From: Erythrobacter longus
GTDB lineage: Bacteria > Pseudomonadota > Alphaproteobacteria > Sphingomonadales > Sphingomonadaceae
NCBI RefSeq assembly: GCF_000715015.1
Contig: NZ_JMIW01000009.1
Location: 1 to 64,000, forward strand
Direction of reading: 5' to 3'
DNA length: 64,000 nucleotides
The notes below the pieces were generated by a model. That model was not told the origin of the DNA. It made no database searches and was given only the letters and a program-made list of their open reading frames with translations. The position numbers were made by a program, and so were the translations under genes. Of this stretch, positions 18,131 to 28,151 are shown in pieces (positions within the stretch are counted from its first letter, which is position 1; every line of letters begins with the position of its first letter).

Positions 18131-18682
18131 TTACCCAAATAGCATCACATTCATGAGGCGACCGGGAAGGATCACCGCAAACACACCCGGGATCATCAAA
18201 GCGCCAAGGAACAGGCTCACGATTTCCGCCTTGTGCCGCTTGATGTCACCCTTGCGAGCGCTGCTGATAATCAGCCACGCCGCACGGTAGGTAAGCGGCA
18301 CAAAGATATGGATCCACGAAAGCGCCATGCCATCATGGATAAACAGGGTCAATGTCGCGGTGATGACCATCAAGGCCACCCAAAGCTTGCCCAGCGCCTT
18401 GTGCAGCGCGGTGCCTTTGCGAGCGATCAAGAGGTACAGACCAAGCGGCACGCAAGGAATAACGGTCGCGACATGAAACATGATCGCGGCATTGCCCAGA
18501 TGCGGCAGATCAGGGGCGAAACCAAATAGCGCCCGCATAATCGCTGCCACACAAACGGTGGTCATCGTAATGCCAGCGAACAGCACGGCGGCTCTTGTGA
18601 TAAGCCCCAGCTGCATGACGCCCTTGGGCTGGTTGAGGCGTTGGAAAGCGGTGAGCGGGCTTGGCAAGGTTGCAGTTGTCAT
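18131..18682 (-). CDS. DUF2306-like integral membrane protein
   Basis: 183 aa. Five hydrophobic helices are visible, for example AAVLFAGITMTTVCVAAIM, AAIMFHVATVIPCVPLGLYLLIA and LWVALMVITATLTLFIH. The layout and the H...GTALHKALGKLWVALM segment resemble the DUF2306 family. The start MTTATLPSPL is preceded by AAAGG. Function unknown. Confidence 0.7.
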   Translation of the reverse strand: MTTATLPSPLTAFQRLNQPKGVMQLGLITRAAVLFAGITMTTVCVAAIMRALFGFAPDLPHLGNAAIMFHVATVIPCVPLGLYLLIARKGTALHKALGKLWVALMVITATLTLFIHDGMALSWIHIFVPLTYRAAWLIISSARKGDIKRHKAEIVSLFLGALMIPGVFAVILPGRLMNVMLFG

Positions 18683-18869
18683 GGTGGGCCTTTCAAGTGA
18701 ATTGCGTTTCGTTGAGACCCAAACTGGCTGATGCCCGTTCGCCTGCAATCGAGTGTTCGCAAAAAGGCCCTACCCTTCGCGAAATGGCGCTGAGCGCACT
18801 CAGAACGCGCAAGGTTTCTGCGCTTTGCCACTTTACGAAGCGCGAATGGGCAGGCAGTTTGCGAGCGCA

Positions 18870-19742
18870 ATGACAGAAACTTCAGGCGAAATGGCGATCA
18901 CGCCGCCAATGGGAAACCGGGCGAAGTTTTTGCGCGGGCTCTTTACTGACCTTGCGATCATGACCGCGATTGGGCTTTTCCTTGGCGTTCTCGGGCCGTT
19001 TGGGACGATTGATATGCCGCTTGGCGTTCGGCTGGTGAGCTGGCTTGCCTTCTCCTATCTGGGCTACATTTGCTATCGCCCGATGGAGACGCTGGTCGCA
19101 TGGGGCGAGCGCACGCTTCACCTGCCGCGCATCGGGCTTTGGATTGCGGCGGCGGCTGTTTCCTCCGTGCCGATGACCATTGCGGTCTTGAGCATCGGCA
19201 ACTTGCGCAGTCCGCTCTATTGGCCCGGCCTTGATGTTGCGCTCACCAGCTATTTCTACGTTTTTGTCGTAGGCGCAGCGGTGACCTTGCTGTTCAATGT
19301 CCTGGGCCTGCGCAAGGCGGTTGAGCCCGACCCCGTGCCCGCCAATCCAGCGCCCCACCCCTTGGCCCAACCCTTGGCAGAAGGGGCAAACGCTGCGCCG
19401 CCCGCTGTACCCGCAGATGAACCGGCCCAGTCCAATCCACTCCTCGATGCCCTTCTCCCTGCCCTTGGCAGTGATGTGATCGCTTTGCAGATGGAGGATC
19501 ATTATGTTCGCGTGCACACAAGTCTTGGATCAGAGCTGGTCCTGATGCGGCTGCGCGATGCGATGGTGCACATTTGCGATATTGAGGGACGTCAGGTCCA
19601 CCGCAGCTGGTGGGTTGCGCGCCTTGCGGTTGAAGACGTGCGCCGCGATGGCCGCAATGTACGGCTGGTTCTGCCCGGCGGTCTGGAGGCCCCAGTGGCA
19701 CGCGCCCAAGTGAGCGAGTTGAAAGATGCTGGCTGGATTTAA
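18870..19742 (+). CDS. Membrane-bound LytTR-domain transcription regulator
   Basis: 290 aa. The N-terminal half carries four hydrophobic helices (LAIMTAIGLFLGVLGPFG, VSWLAFSYLGYICYRP, GLWIAAAAVSSVPMTIAVLS, SYFYVFVVGAAVTLLFNVLGL). A Pro/Ala-rich linker leads to a LytTR DNA-binding domain of about 95 residues (LGSDVIALQMEDHYVRVHTS ... VHRSWWVARLAVEDVRRDGRNVRL). The protein therefore binds DNA from the membrane, without a receiver domain. Its target genes are unknown. An ATG at 18846 is an alternative start. Confidence 0.87.
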   Translation: MTETSGEMAITPPMGNRAKFLRGLFTDLAIMTAIGLFLGVLGPFGTIDMPLGVRLVSWLAFSYLGYICYRPMETLVAWGERTLHLPRIGLWIAAAAVSSVPMTIAVLSIGNLRSPLYWPGLDVALTSYFYVFVVGAAVTLLFNVLGLRKAVEPDPVPANPAPHPLAQPLAEGANAAPPAVPADEPAQSNPLLDALLPALGSDVIALQMEDHYVRVHTSLGSELVLMRLRDAMVHICDIEGRQVHRSWWVARLAVEDVRRDGRNVRLVLPGGLEAPVARAQVSELKDAGWI

Positions 19743-19757
19743 AAGGTTTGGCACACG

Positions 19758-19793
19758 AAAAAACCCCCGGCGAGTTTCCTCACCGGGGGTTTT
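19758..19793. terminator. Bidirectional terminator between LytTR gene and katG
   Basis: The stem aaaacccccggcgag / ctcaccgggggtttt, with A-run on one side and T-run on the other, lies between two convergent genes and can end transcription both ways. Confidence 0.88.
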
Positions 19794-19837
19794 CCAATTC
19801 TCAGGGCTCGCGAAAGCGAACCATCGTCTCGCCAGCC

Positions 19838-22012
19838 TTAGAAGCGGCCTGCATCCATCACTTTGGTGAAGGCGGCGACGAAGTCGTTCACGAACTTCTC
19901 TTGCGCGCCGTTTTCCGCATAGACTTCGGCTTGAGCGCGAAGCTGCGAGTTGGAGCCGAAGATCAGGTCGGTGCGGCTTGCGCGGAACTTCTCTTCGCCG
20001 GTCTTGCGGTCCGTACCCACATATTCTTCATCGCCTGAGCCATCGACCGGAGCCCATTTGGTGCTCATATCCAGAAGGTTGGTGAAGAAGTCAGTGGTCA
20101 GCTGGCCCACGCGGTCCGTGAAGACGCCGTGCGGACGATTGTCACTGTTAGCGCCCAGCACCCGCAGGCCCCCGACCAGAACGGTAAGCTCTGGCAGTGA
20201 AAGACCAAGAAGATGCGCCTTGTCGATCAGCATATCTTCGGTTTTCACATTGGCTTTGCTCTTGAGGTAGTTGCGGAAACCATCGGCAAATGGCTCCATC
20301 GGTTCAAAACTTGCCGCATCGGTCATTTCGTCGGTCGCATCGCCGCGCCCGCCGGTGAACGGTACGCTGACGGTGAAACCGGCGTCGGTCGCCGCTTTTT
20401 CAACGGCTGCGTTACCTGCAAGGACAATTGCATCTGCCATCGAGATAGAACCGCGAAGCTCCTCGATCTTGGCAAGAACCTTCGCGAGTTCCTCAGGATC
20501 GTTAGCCGCCCAATCCTTTTGCGGAGCCAAACGAACACGCGCGCCGTCCGACCCGCCACGGTGGTCAGAATTGCGATAGGTCGAGGCCGAAGCCCACGCC
20601 GCTTTCACAAGCTCGCTTACGCTGAGGCCGCTGCCCAAAATCGCCGACTTGAACGCATCTGCGTCTGCATCAGAAGGCGCAGTGCCAGCGGGCACGGGAT
20701 CTTGCCAGATGAGGTCTTCGGCGGGCACTTCGGGACCCTGATAACGGGATTTTGGTCCCATATCGCGGTGGCACAGTTTGAACCATGCGCGCGCAAATGC
20801 GTCATCAAGCTGCTCAGGGTTTTCAAGGAAACGCTTGGAAATCTTGGCGTATTCCGGGTCCATTTTGAGCGCCATATCGGCGGTCGTCATCATGGTTGGA
20901 ACCTTCTTTGACGGATCACGTGCGTCAGGTGCCAGATCCTCTGGATCGGGATTGATCGGGGTCCATTGCTGCGCACCGGCCGGGCTGTGTGTCAGCTCGA
21001 AATCATATTTGAACAGCAGGCGGAAGTAGTCGTGGCTCCACGATGTGGGGTTGTTCGACCATGAACCCTCGATGCCAGAGGTCGTGATGTGACCTTTTCC
21101 GATTTCCTCTTCATCGTTCAGCCAGCCAAAGCCCTGAAGGTGCAGTGCCTCGCTCTCGGGAGCGCCGCCAAAGGTGTCCGATGGCTGCGCGCCGTGCGCT
21201 TTACCAAAGGCGTGACCACCAGCGGTAAGTGCCACGGTTTCTTCGTCATTCATCGCCATGCGGGCAAAGGTTTCGCGCATGTCGCGGGCTGATTCCAGCG
21301 GATCAGGGTTGCCGCCTGGCCCTTCGGGATTGACGTAGATCAGGCCCATCTGGATCGCGGCGAGCGGATTTTCGAGCGCCTTGCCTTCATCAGGAATGAT
21401 CCGGGTTTCAGCGCCTTGGTCGACCCACTGTTCTTCCGTGCCCCAATACACCATTTCTGGCTCGAACACGTCCGAACGACCGCCGCCGAAACCAAAGACC
21501 GGTCCGCCCATGCTTTCAATCGCGACGTTACCGGCGAGGATGTAAAGGTCAGCCCAGCTGATGCCTTTGCCATATTTCTGCTTGATCGGCCAAAGCAGAC
21601 GGCGCGCCTTGTCGAGGTTGCCATTGTCTGGCCAGCTGTTCAATGGCGCAAACCGTTGCTGACCACTGCCAGCGCCGCCGCGGCCATCGCCTGTGCGGTA
21701 GGTGCCTGCTGCGTGCCATGCCATGCGGATGAAGAACGGGCCGTAATGGCCATAATCGGCTGGCCACCAATCCTGGCTGTCAGTCATCAATGCCGTGAGG
21801 TCAGCCTTCAAAGCGTTGTAATCAATCGCGTTAAAAGCGCTCACATAGTCGAAATCTTCGCCGTATGGATTTGCGCTTTTGCCTCGCTCGGTTAGCAGGC
21901 CAAGGTCGGTTGCCTCTGGCCACCAGTCCTTGTTCTGGCGGCCCAACAGCGTGCGGGTTGCTCCGTCGCCGTGGAAGGGGCAGCCGCTCATTTCACCAGT
22001 TTTCGCGTCCAT
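19838..22012 (-). CDS. katG: Catalase-peroxidase KatG
   Basis: 724 aa, the normal length for this bifunctional haem enzyme, which removes H2O2 by catalase and peroxidase activity. The N-terminal domain has [18 protein letters not shown] (distal Arg, Trp, His). It also has the Tyr of [11 protein letters not shown] and the Met of RMAMNDEE expected for the Met-Tyr-Trp crosslink, and [13 protein letters not shown] with the proximal His. The C-terminal half is the degenerate second peroxidase domain. The Shine-Dalgarno AAGGAGAG precedes the ATG. With ahpC and ahpF nearby, it forms a peroxide-defence region; no OxyR gene lies in the window. Confidence 0.98.
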   Translation of the reverse strand: MDAKTGEMSGCPFHGDGATRTLLGRQNKDWWPEATDLGLLTERGKSANPYGEDFDYVSAFNAIDYNALKADLTALMTDSQDWWPADYGHYGPFFIRMAWHAAGTYRTGDGRGGAGSGQQRFAPLNSWPDNGNLDKARRLLWPIKQKYGKGISWADLYILAGNVAIESMGGPVFGFGGGRSDVFEPEMVYWGTEEQWVDQGAETRIIPDEGKALENPLAAIQMGLIYVNPEGPGGNPDPLESARDMRETFARMAMNDEETVALTAGGHAFGKAHGAQPSDTFGGAPESEALHLQGFGWLNDEEEIGKGHITTSGIEGSWSNNPTSWSHDYFRLLFKYDFELTHSPAGAQQWTPINPDPEDLAPDARDPSKKVPTMMTTADMALKMDPEYAKISKRFLENPEQLDDAFARAWFKLCHRDMGPKSRYQGPEVPAEDLIWQDPVPAGTAPSDADADAFKSAILGSGLSVSELVKAAWASASTYRNSDHRGGSDGARVRLAPQKDWAANDPEELAKVLAKIEELRGSISMADAIVLAGNAAVEKAATDAGFTVSVPFTGGRGDATDEMTDAASFEPMEPFADGFRNYLKSKANVKTEDMLIDKAHLLGLSLPELTVLVGGLRVLGANSDNRPHGVFTDRVGQLTTDFFTNLLDMSTKWAPVDGSGDEEYVGTDRKTGEEKFRASRTDLIFGSNSQLRAQAEVYAENGAQEKFVNDFVAAFTKVMDAGRF

Positions 22013-22452
22013 AATCGTCTCTCCTTGGGTAATTCTCGCGCCCGACTCATGGAAACGGGCTTAGGGGATGCAAGATGATGGAGAAGCGTCGAACGGTCCA
22101 ATCGATTAATCTGTCGAGATTGATTGTAAATTCCGATGATACGCAAAAGCGGACGCGCAGAAATGGAGGTGAAAAGACGAACCGGAAGCCGCCAACTTTT
22201 TAAGGGGGGGGGGGGTGAAGTCAGCAGACTTCCGGTTCTTTTGGGCGCAAGGCGGTAAAAGGGGGGGCTCGCCTTGGCCGAAGTTTTGAAACCACCAGCA
22301 AGAGGGGGTGGCCGATGGTTTCATGAACGGGTGGGGTGACCCGTTGATTGCGAAATAGTGAGCCCGGTCGCGATTGAAAGCTTAGAGTTGCGATCAATAT
22401 GATCGAAAAAACTGATGTAACCTTTTTAGGCCACCCCCGGTGTTTTACGTGG
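22013..22452. other. Non-coding stretch upstream of katG with poly(G) tracts
   Basis: About 440 bases separate katG from the epimerase gene. It contains the katG ribosome binding site and presumably its promoter. It also holds a run of twelve G at 22204-22215, seven G at 22261-22267 and a shorter G5 tract near 22303. I see no convincing gene. An ACGGGT/ACCCGT hairpin lies near 22326-22343. Confidence 0.5.
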
Positions 22453-23349
22453 TCATTCCGCCTTTGCGATAACAGGCGCACCCGTCGGCAGGACTTCGAG
22501 ATCGTGGCGGTCCGTTTGCGCCAAGACCTCTTCCCAGCCCCAGCGTGTTTTCCATCCCAGATCGCGCATTGCACGGCCCGGATCGTATATACGGTCGATA
22601 GTTGAAGGCAGCGTCCACCTGCGCGCCTCAAACGCCTCTGCTAGTTTTGGCGCACGTTCGCGAATTACGGCAGGCGCATGATGGGAAAGCGCTTCGCAAT
22701 CTTCGCGCCGAAAAGGTGTGGCGCCTGAAATCACGAAGCGGGCAAAGGCCGGGCCATGATGGGCGCGATGTAGGGCAAGCAGATGCGCCTCCCCCACATC
22801 GCGCGCATCAATGCCGCGGTGGAGGCGATAGGTGGCCATTTGCGGCGCGCTTTCGGGAAAACACCGCGACATGCGCAGAACTCTGACTGGCAAATGGGGA
22901 GCGGCGTGCGCCTCAAGCAGTTTTTCTGCCGCGAGCTTTGTGCGGTGATAAATGGTTTTGGGGAGCGGCACTGTTTCCTCGTCCAACCATGTGCACTGGC
23001 CCGGCGAAATCGCATGGCCATAAAGCGCGGTGGTGGAAGTGTAGAGAAACGCAGTGGTCCCCGCTTCACTCGCCCAGGCGTAGAGCTTAGCCGTCGCATC
23101 GACATTGGTCTGCGTGAACTCTTTGTCCGGGACAACACCCACATGGGGCGCGTGCGGTCCGCCCGTATGGATCACCGCATCTGCGCCTTCCAACAGAGGG
23201 CGCATGACCGCTTCATCGCCGCAATCCGCGACGATGCGCGTGGTCGAGAAAGCGCGCGTATCAACGCCGACAACCTCATGCGCCGGGGCAAGGCTTGAAA
23301 AGATAGCGCGGCCAATACGGCCAGAGGACCCTGTAAGAATGACCTTCAT
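22453..23349 (-). CDS. NAD-dependent epimerase/dehydratase family protein
   Basis: 298 aa extended SDR. The Rossmann motif TGSSGRIGRAIF is at the N-terminus. VIHTGGPHAP follows, then YTSTTALYGH, and the catalytic Tyr-x-x-x-Lys is in TIYHRTKLAAEKLL. The substrate pocket does not identify a sugar or other substrate. The start MKVILTG at 23349 is where the fold begins. It lies 55 bases from ahpF on the same strand, but no functional link to peroxide defence is evident. Confidence 0.85.
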   Translation of the reverse strand: MKVILTGSSGRIGRAIFSSLAPAHEVVGVDTRAFSTTRIVADCGDEAVMRPLLEGADAVIHTGGPHAPHVGVVPDKEFTQTNVDATAKLYAWASEAGTTAFLYTSTTALYGHAISPGQCTWLDEETVPLPKTIYHRTKLAAEKLLEAHAAPHLPVRVLRMSRCFPESAPQMATYRLHRGIDARDVGEAHLLALHRAHHGPAFARFVISGATPFRREDCEALSHHAPAVIRERAPKLAEAFEARRWTLPSTIDRIYDPGRAMRDLGWKTRWGWEEVLAQTDRHDLEVLPTGAPVIAKAE

Positions 23350-23404
23350 GGCGCAGCGTTGTGCCGCATTTGAGGCCACAGGTCACGCCCTGGAATGCAG
23401 GGCC

Positions 23405-25006
23405 TTATGCGGCCTTGGCAACTTCGTCCGTGGCTTCATTGCGGATGAGATAATCAAACGCGCCAAGGCCTGCGGTTGCGCCAGTACCCATGGCGACGAC
23501 GATCTGCTTGTCCTTCACCGTGGTGGCATCGCCTGCGGCATAGATACCGGGCAAGTTGGTCGCGCCGTGATCATCCACGACGATTTCGCCATATTGCGAC
23601 AGTTCAAGGCCGGTTTCACGCAGCCAGTCGGTGTTCGGGACAAGGCCGATCTGAATGAACACACCTTCCAATTCGACGCGGCGCTCTTCGCCGTTCTCGC
23701 GGTCTTTGACCACAAGGCCGTTGCAGCGCTTGCCATCGCCGGTGATCTCGGTCGTCTGACCATTGGTGATGATCTCGACATTGGAGAGCGAGCGCAGCTT
23801 GTTTTGCAGCACGGCGTCCGCGCGCAGAGCCTTGTCAAATTCGATGAGGGTCACGTGGCCCACGATTTTAGCAAGGTCGATTGCCGCTTCGACGCCGGAA
23901 TTGCCGCCGCCGATGACGGCCACACGCTTGCCCTTGAACAAGGGACCATCGCAGTGCGGGCAATAGGCGACGCCTTTGTTGCGGTATTCCGCTTCGCCCG
24001 GCACGCCCAGATTGCGCCAGCGCGCACCCGTTGAAAGGATGAGGCTGCGGGTTTTGAGAACCGCGCCATTGGCAAAGGTGACCTCGTGCATTCCGCCCGC
24101 TTGGCTCGCAGGCTTCAATTCAGTTGCACGGGCAAGGTCGATAAGGTCGATCCCGTTGTCGCTGACCTGCTTTTTAAGGTTATCGGAGAGCTTTGGCCCT
24201 TCGGTGTAACTGGTGCCGGGCAGGTTCTCGATGCCAAGCGTATCTTGCAACTGGCCGCCGAAACGCTCTGCTGCGATACCTGTGCGGAAACCCTTGCGTG
24301 CGGTGTAAACCGCCGATGCGGCGCCAGCCGGACCGCCGCCAATGACGAGCACTTCGAACGCGTCCTTGGCAGACATTTTTTCAGCCGCCTTCGCATCCGC
24401 GCCGCTGTCCAGCTTGGACAGGATCTCAGCAAGCTCGATCTTGCCGTTGTAAAAGCTTTCCCCGTTAAGAAAGGTCGCTGGCACTGCGAGAATGTCGCGG
24501 CCTTCGACCTCGTCCTTGAACGTGCCGCCTTCGACCAATGTTGCGGTGATGTGCGGGTTTTCGAGCGCCATCAAGGTAAGCGCCTGCACCACGTCGGGGC
24601 AGTTGTGACAGGTGAGCGAGAAGAACATCTCGAACTCGTAATCGCCTTCAAGGGCGCGGACCTGTTCGATGAGGTCTGCGTCAACCTTTGGAGGGTGGCC
24701 GCCTGCCCAAAGGAGGGCAAGCACCAGCGATGTAAACTCGTGCCCCATGGGAAGACCAGCAAAACGCACCCATTTGGCAGGGTCCGACGCGCGGCGAATG
24801 ACGAAACTTGGGCGTCTGCCGCCAGCGATCTGGTCATCGCCGTCAAAGCGGGCCGTGACCATGTCATGCTGTTCAGCGATCTGGCCAAGCAGGTCGCGCG
24901 TTTGTTCGGACTTCGCACTGTCATCGAGCGCTGCGACCAGCTCAATCGGCTCGCGCAGATTGGCGAGATATTGCTTGAGTTGGGTTTGCATATTTGCGTC
25001 GAGCAT
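23405..25006 (-). CDS. ahpF: Alkyl hydroperoxide reductase subunit F
   Basis: 533 aa. The flavoenzyme passes electrons from NADH through FAD and two disulfides to AhpC. Two tandem thioredoxin-like folds form the N-terminus with the CxxC in [14 protein letters not shown]. The thioredoxin-reductase-like part has [17 protein letters not shown] (FAD), [13 protein letters not shown] (redox CxxC), [17 protein letters not shown] (NADH) and a C-terminal AAGDATTV. The start [11 protein letters not shown] matches the usual AhpF N-terminus; upstream in-frame ATG (25018) and TTG (25024) exist. It is downstream of ahpC on the same strand. Confidence 0.97.
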   Translation of the reverse strand: MLDANMQTQLKQYLANLREPIELVAALDDSAKSEQTRDLLGQIAEQHDMVTARFDGDDQIAGGRRPSFVIRRASDPAKWVRFAGLPMGHEFTSLVLALLWAGGHPPKVDADLIEQVRALEGDYEFEMFFSLTCHNCPDVVQALTLMALENPHITATLVEGGTFKDEVEGRDILAVPATFLNGESFYNGKIELAEILSKLDSGADAKAAEKMSAKDAFEVLVIGGGPAGAASAVYTARKGFRTGIAAERFGGQLQDTLGIENLPGTSYTEGPKLSDNLKKQVSDNGIDLIDLARATELKPASQAGGMHEVTFANGAVLKTRSLILSTGARWRNLGVPGEAEYRNKGVAYCPHCDGPLFKGKRVAVIGGGNSGVEAAIDLAKIVGHVTLIEFDKALRADAVLQNKLRSLSNVEIITNGQTTEITGDGKRCNGLVVKDRENGEERRVELEGVFIQIGLVPNTDWLRETGLELSQYGEIVVDDHGATNLPGIYAAGDATTVKDKQIVVAMGTGATAGLGAFDYLIRNEATDEVAKAA

Positions 25007-25040
25007 TGCGAGTTCCATTGGCAATTTTGTGGGAGAAAAT

Positions 25041-25089
25041 AGCCCGAACCGCCCCCCGAGGAGAGGGGAGAGGGAGACGGTTCGGGCCT
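25041..25089 (-). promoter_or_regulatory. Stem-loop immediately upstream of ahpF
   Basis: The arms agcccgaaccg (25041-25051) and cggttcgggcct (25078-25089) pair almost perfectly around a polypurine loop gaggagaggggagaggga. In the ahpC-to-ahpF direction it is followed by TATTTTC. It could act as a partial terminator or an RNA-processing/stability element that sets the ahpC to ahpF ratio. Confidence 0.5.
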
Positions 25090-25125
25090 ATGCTGCGTCC
25101 AAGCTCGAAAGCTCGGGCAGGGTAC

Positions 25126-25158
25126 CGGCGCGCAGAGGAGAGGGAGAGAGGCGCGCCG
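25126..25158 (-). promoter_or_regulatory. Second stem-loop in the ahpC-ahpF spacer
   Basis: The arms cggcgcgc and gcgcgccg enclose a polypurine loop (agaggagagggagaga) very like the loop of the hairpin at 25041-25089. It lies just after the ahpC stop codon. An mRNA 3'-stability role is plausible. Confidence 0.5.
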
Positions 25159-25179
25159 TTAAAAGTTCATGGGCGCGAT

Positions 25180-25746
25180 TTAGATCTTGCCAACAAGGTC
25201 AAGCGATGGGGCAAGTGTGTCAGCGCCTTCTTCCCATGCTGCCGGGCACACTTGGCCAGGGTTTGCACGCACATATTGAGCGGCTTTGATCTTGCGGGTG
25301 AGTTCGTTCGCGTTACGGCCAACACCTTCACAGGTGATTTCCATGATCTGGATCACGCCGTCGGGATCGACAACAAACGTCGCACGGTCAGCAAGACCCA
25401 TTTCTTCGCGAAGAACGCCAAATTGCTTCGAAAGCGTGTGAAGCTGGTCGCCGAGGAACGGGAAGCTGAGCTTGCCGATTTTCTCGGAGCTGTCGTGCCA
25501 TGCCTTGTGGCTGAAGTGCGTGTCGGTGCTGACCGCGTAGACTTCGACGCCCATGTCTTGGAGCATCGAGTACTTTTCACCCATGTCTTCAAGCTCGGTT
25601 GGACATACGAAGGTCCAGTCGGCTGGGTAGAAGAAGAACACGGCCCACTTGCCTGCGATGTCAGCTTCGGTGACGTCGTAGAAGTCTTTGCCGGCCTGGA
25701 AAGCGGTTGCTTTGAATGGTTGTACGGTTGAACCGATAATACCCAT
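25180..25746 (-). CDS. ahpC: Alkyl hydroperoxide reductase subunit C (2-Cys peroxiredoxin)
   Basis: 188 aa, typical length for AhpC. It reduces H2O2 and organic hydroperoxides. The peroxidatic Cys48 is in PADWTFVCPTE, and the resolving Cys167 is in NPGQVCPAAW. The N-terminus MGIIGSTVQPFKATAF matches AhpC of enterobacteria closely, rather than the Prx1 group. AAAGGC precedes the start. It is the first gene of the ahpC-ahpF unit. Confidence 0.98.
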   Translation of the reverse strand: MGIIGSTVQPFKATAFQAGKDFYDVTEADIAGKWAVFFFYPADWTFVCPTELEDMGEKYSMLQDMGVEVYAVSTDTHFSHKAWHDSSEKIGKLSFPFLGDQLHTLSKQFGVLREEMGLADRATFVVDPDGVIQIMEITCEGVGRNANELTRKIKAAQYVRANPGQVCPAAWEEGADTLAPSLDLVGKI

Positions 25747-25872
25747 GTGATTTTGCCTTTTGTGATTAAGTGTTGGGGTTAGAGGTCTGAACTTTCACAG
25801 CGCTACATAGTGATTGCTGCGGTGCAGCAAAATTGATTTGTGCGATTGCGAAGATCGAGATTTTCTATCAGC

Positions 25873-25903
25873 AAAAACGGGAACTTCTTGAATAAGTTCC
25901 CGC
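25873..25903 (-). terminator. Rho-independent terminator of the desaturase gene
   Basis: On the minus strand, CGGGAACTT and AAGTTCCCG form a 9-bp stem with a 7-base loop, followed by TTTTT. It lies about 40 bases after the desaturase stop codon. Confidence 0.85.
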
Positions 25904-25942
25904 TCAATGCTCGCGGTCATTGCTCAAAGGCTGAAATCACCC

Positions 25943-26956
25943 TTAGGGCGTGAGCCGTTTGGCCTCTCGGAAGGTCACCAGCTTGCGGTTGTCTTCATCC
26001 CAAAGCGCGAGCCACATCGTGCCAAAGGCATCGCGCACGCTCACCCGGTTGAATTCGGCCAGTTCGGGGTGGGCCTTCAGCGCGGCAGGCAAGCGATAGA
26101 ACGGGATGCGGCTCACCAGATGGTGGATATGGTGGATCGAAATATTGCCGGTGAACCAGTTCATGACCGCTGGCAAATGCAGATAAGAGCTGCCTTCGAT
26201 AGCAGAGGCGTGATAATCCCAATCCTCGCGTTTATCCCAGGATGTGTCCTCAAACTGGTGCTGCACATAGAACAGCCAAACCCCAACCGATGCAGCCGTA
26301 AGCAGCACGGGCAGGAACACCATTGCGGTAACCGATGCACCAAACAAAAGGCCAAGCGTCACCAGCAGTCCAGCCGTCACCGCATTGGTCAAAAGCGCGC
26401 TGATCCAATAGGTCCAACCGGCTTTCATCAGTCCAATGGGCAAGCGGTGGCGCAGCAAAAAGAGGTACGCCGGGCCAAAGCCCATCAGGAAAAGCGGGTG
26501 CCGGTATATGCGATACCAGATCCGTCCCATCCGGCCCAATGCGCGGTATTCGCGCACGGTCAGCGTATCGACATCGCCAAAACCTCTGCGGTCAAGATTG
26601 CCCGTGCTTGCATGGTGCAGCTCATGACTGCGCCGCCAGCAATCATACGGCGTCAATGTGAACACACCCAGCGTGCGGCCCAGCCATTTGTTGGTTGCCT
26701 TGCTCTTGAAGAAGGAGCCATGGCCGCAATCGTGCTGAATAATGAAGAGCCGCAAAAGCAGCATCCCTGCAAACGGGGTCAGCGCAAAGGCGGCGTAATA
26801 CCCCGCCTCAACCGCGAAGAGCATGATGGTCATCAGGCCTGCGAAGGGCGCCAGAGTGGAAGCCACCTCCCAGATACTGCGCCCAACGCCGGGAGTGCGA
26901 AATTCGGCCAGAGTGCGCGCAAGCTCGCGCGGGTTTGGCATTGCAGATTTATCCAT
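25943..26956 (-). CDS. Membrane fatty acid desaturase (diiron family)
   Basis: 337 aa. Three histidine clusters of membrane desaturases are present: QHDCGHGSFF, RRSHELHHAST and SIHHIHHLVSRIPFY. They bind two irons. Transmembrane segments lie between them (for example LAPFAGLMTIMLFAVEAGYYAAF and GWTYWISALLTNAVTAGLLV). It probably introduces a double bond into an acyl chain of membrane lipids; regiospecificity cannot be inferred. The ATG shares one base with the aroC stop (TAATG), so translation is coupled to aroC. Confidence 0.92.
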   Translation of the reverse strand: MDKSAMPNPRELARTLAEFRTPGVGRSIWEVASTLAPFAGLMTIMLFAVEAGYYAAFALTPFAGMLLLRLFIIQHDCGHGSFFKSKATNKWLGRTLGVFTLTPYDCWRRSHELHHASTGNLDRRGFGDVDTLTVREYRALGRMGRIWYRIYRHPLFLMGFGPAYLFLLRHRLPIGLMKAGWTYWISALLTNAVTAGLLVTLGLLFGASVTAMVFLPVLLTAASVGVWLFYVQHQFEDTSWDKREDWDYHASAIEGSSYLHLPAVMNWFTGNISIHHIHHLVSRIPFYRLPAALKAHPELAEFNRVSVRDAFGTMWLALWDEDNRKLVTFREAKRLTP

Positions 26957-28047
26957 TATTCGCCGCCTGTCTGAGCACGGTGGAGCAGTTTTTGATCGGC
27001 CAGAACAAGCGCCATCATCGCTTCGACGACTGGCGTGCCTCGGATGCCCACGCATGGGTCATGGCGGCCCTTGGTGCGGACCTGTGTTGCGTCTCCGTCC
27101 GACGTGATCGAATCCACCGGGGTAAGGATTGACGATGTGGGTTTGAACGCCACGCGGCACACCACCGGTTGACCGGTTGAAATGCCGCCGGCGGTGCCCC
27201 CTGCATGGTTGCTGGCATAGACCGGCTTGCCATTTTCGTCAGGCGTCATCGCATCGGCGTTTTGTTCACCGGTGAGGCGTGCAGCTTCAAAGCCATCGCC
27301 GATCTCGACACCCTTGGTCGCGTTGATGGTCATCATGGCAGAGGCCAATTCGCTGTCGAGTTTTGCATAGATCGGTGCGCCCCATCCCGCTGGCACGCCG
27401 TCGGCAACACATTCCACAACCGCGCCCAGAGAAGAGCCTGATTTACGCGCGCCATCGACGATCTGCTCCCAGCGTTTGGCGGCCCAACTGTCCGGACAGA
27501 AAAAGGGATTTTGCGTGATTTCATCGAGATTGATTGCATCGCGATCGATCTTGTCGCCGCCAATTTCGCACACGAAAGCGGTGATTTTGACCTCTGGAAT
27601 GATTGCCCGCGCCACTGCGCCTGCTGCCACGCGCGCTGCTGTCTCGCGCGCACTTGACCGCCCGCCGCCGCGATAATCGCGAATGCCGTATTTCGCGTCA
27701 TAGGTGTAATCGGCGTGTCCCGGGCGATAGGCCTTGGCGATCTCGGAATAGTCTTTGGAGCGTTGATCGGTGTTTTCGATCATCAGATGGATCGGCGTGC
27801 CTGTCGTGACTTGCACGCCTTCATCGTTCGCAAACACACCCGACAAGATGCGCACCTGGTCCGCTTCCTGACGCTGCGTTGTGTATTTGCTCTGCCCTGG
27901 ACGCCGCGCATCCATGAAGGGCTGAATATCCTTTTCGGTGAGAGGGATACCCGGCGGGCACCCGTCTATCACCACACCCAATGCAGGCCCGTGGCTTTCT
28001 CCCCAAGTGGTAAAGCGGAATACCCGCCCGAATGTATTGAAACTCAT
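26956..28047 (-). CDS. aroC: Chorismate synthase
   Basis: 363 aa. It is the last shikimate pathway step, converting EPSP to chorismate with reduced FMN. The start [20 protein letters not shown] contains the first signature, and [20 protein letters not shown] the second. [15 protein letters not shown] near residue 270 is the third. Length and motifs are standard. It is divergent from ruvA and overlaps the desaturase by one base. Confidence 0.98.
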   Translation of the reverse strand: MSFNTFGRVFRFTTWGESHGPALGVVIDGCPPGIPLTEKDIQPFMDARRPGQSKYTTQRQEADQVRILSGVFANDEGVQVTTGTPIHLMIENTDQRSKDYSEIAKAYRPGHADYTYDAKYGIRDYRGGGRSSARETAARVAAGAVARAIIPEVKITAFVCEIGGDKIDRDAINLDEITQNPFFCPDSWAAKRWEQIVDGARKSGSSLGAVVECVADGVPAGWGAPIYAKLDSELASAMMTINATKGVEIGDGFEAARLTGEQNADAMTPDENGKPVYASNHAGGTAGGISTGQPVVCRVAFKPTSSILTPVDSITSDGDATQVRTKGRHDPCVGIRGTPVVEAMMALVLADQKLLHRAQTGGE

Positions 28048-28151
28048 GGACACGAGCCATAACGCCCCCGCTTTTTTTGTCGAGAGTTTCAAATGCGCAA
28101 AACGGTGAGTTGGCTCTGGCGAACGTTGGCCTTTTGCTTCAAGAACAAACC

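Noticed and set aside
22221..22631. 136-aa ORF through the poly(G) region
   Set aside because: Composed of repeat-like G/C tracts and antisense overlap with the epimerase gene; no support for coding.
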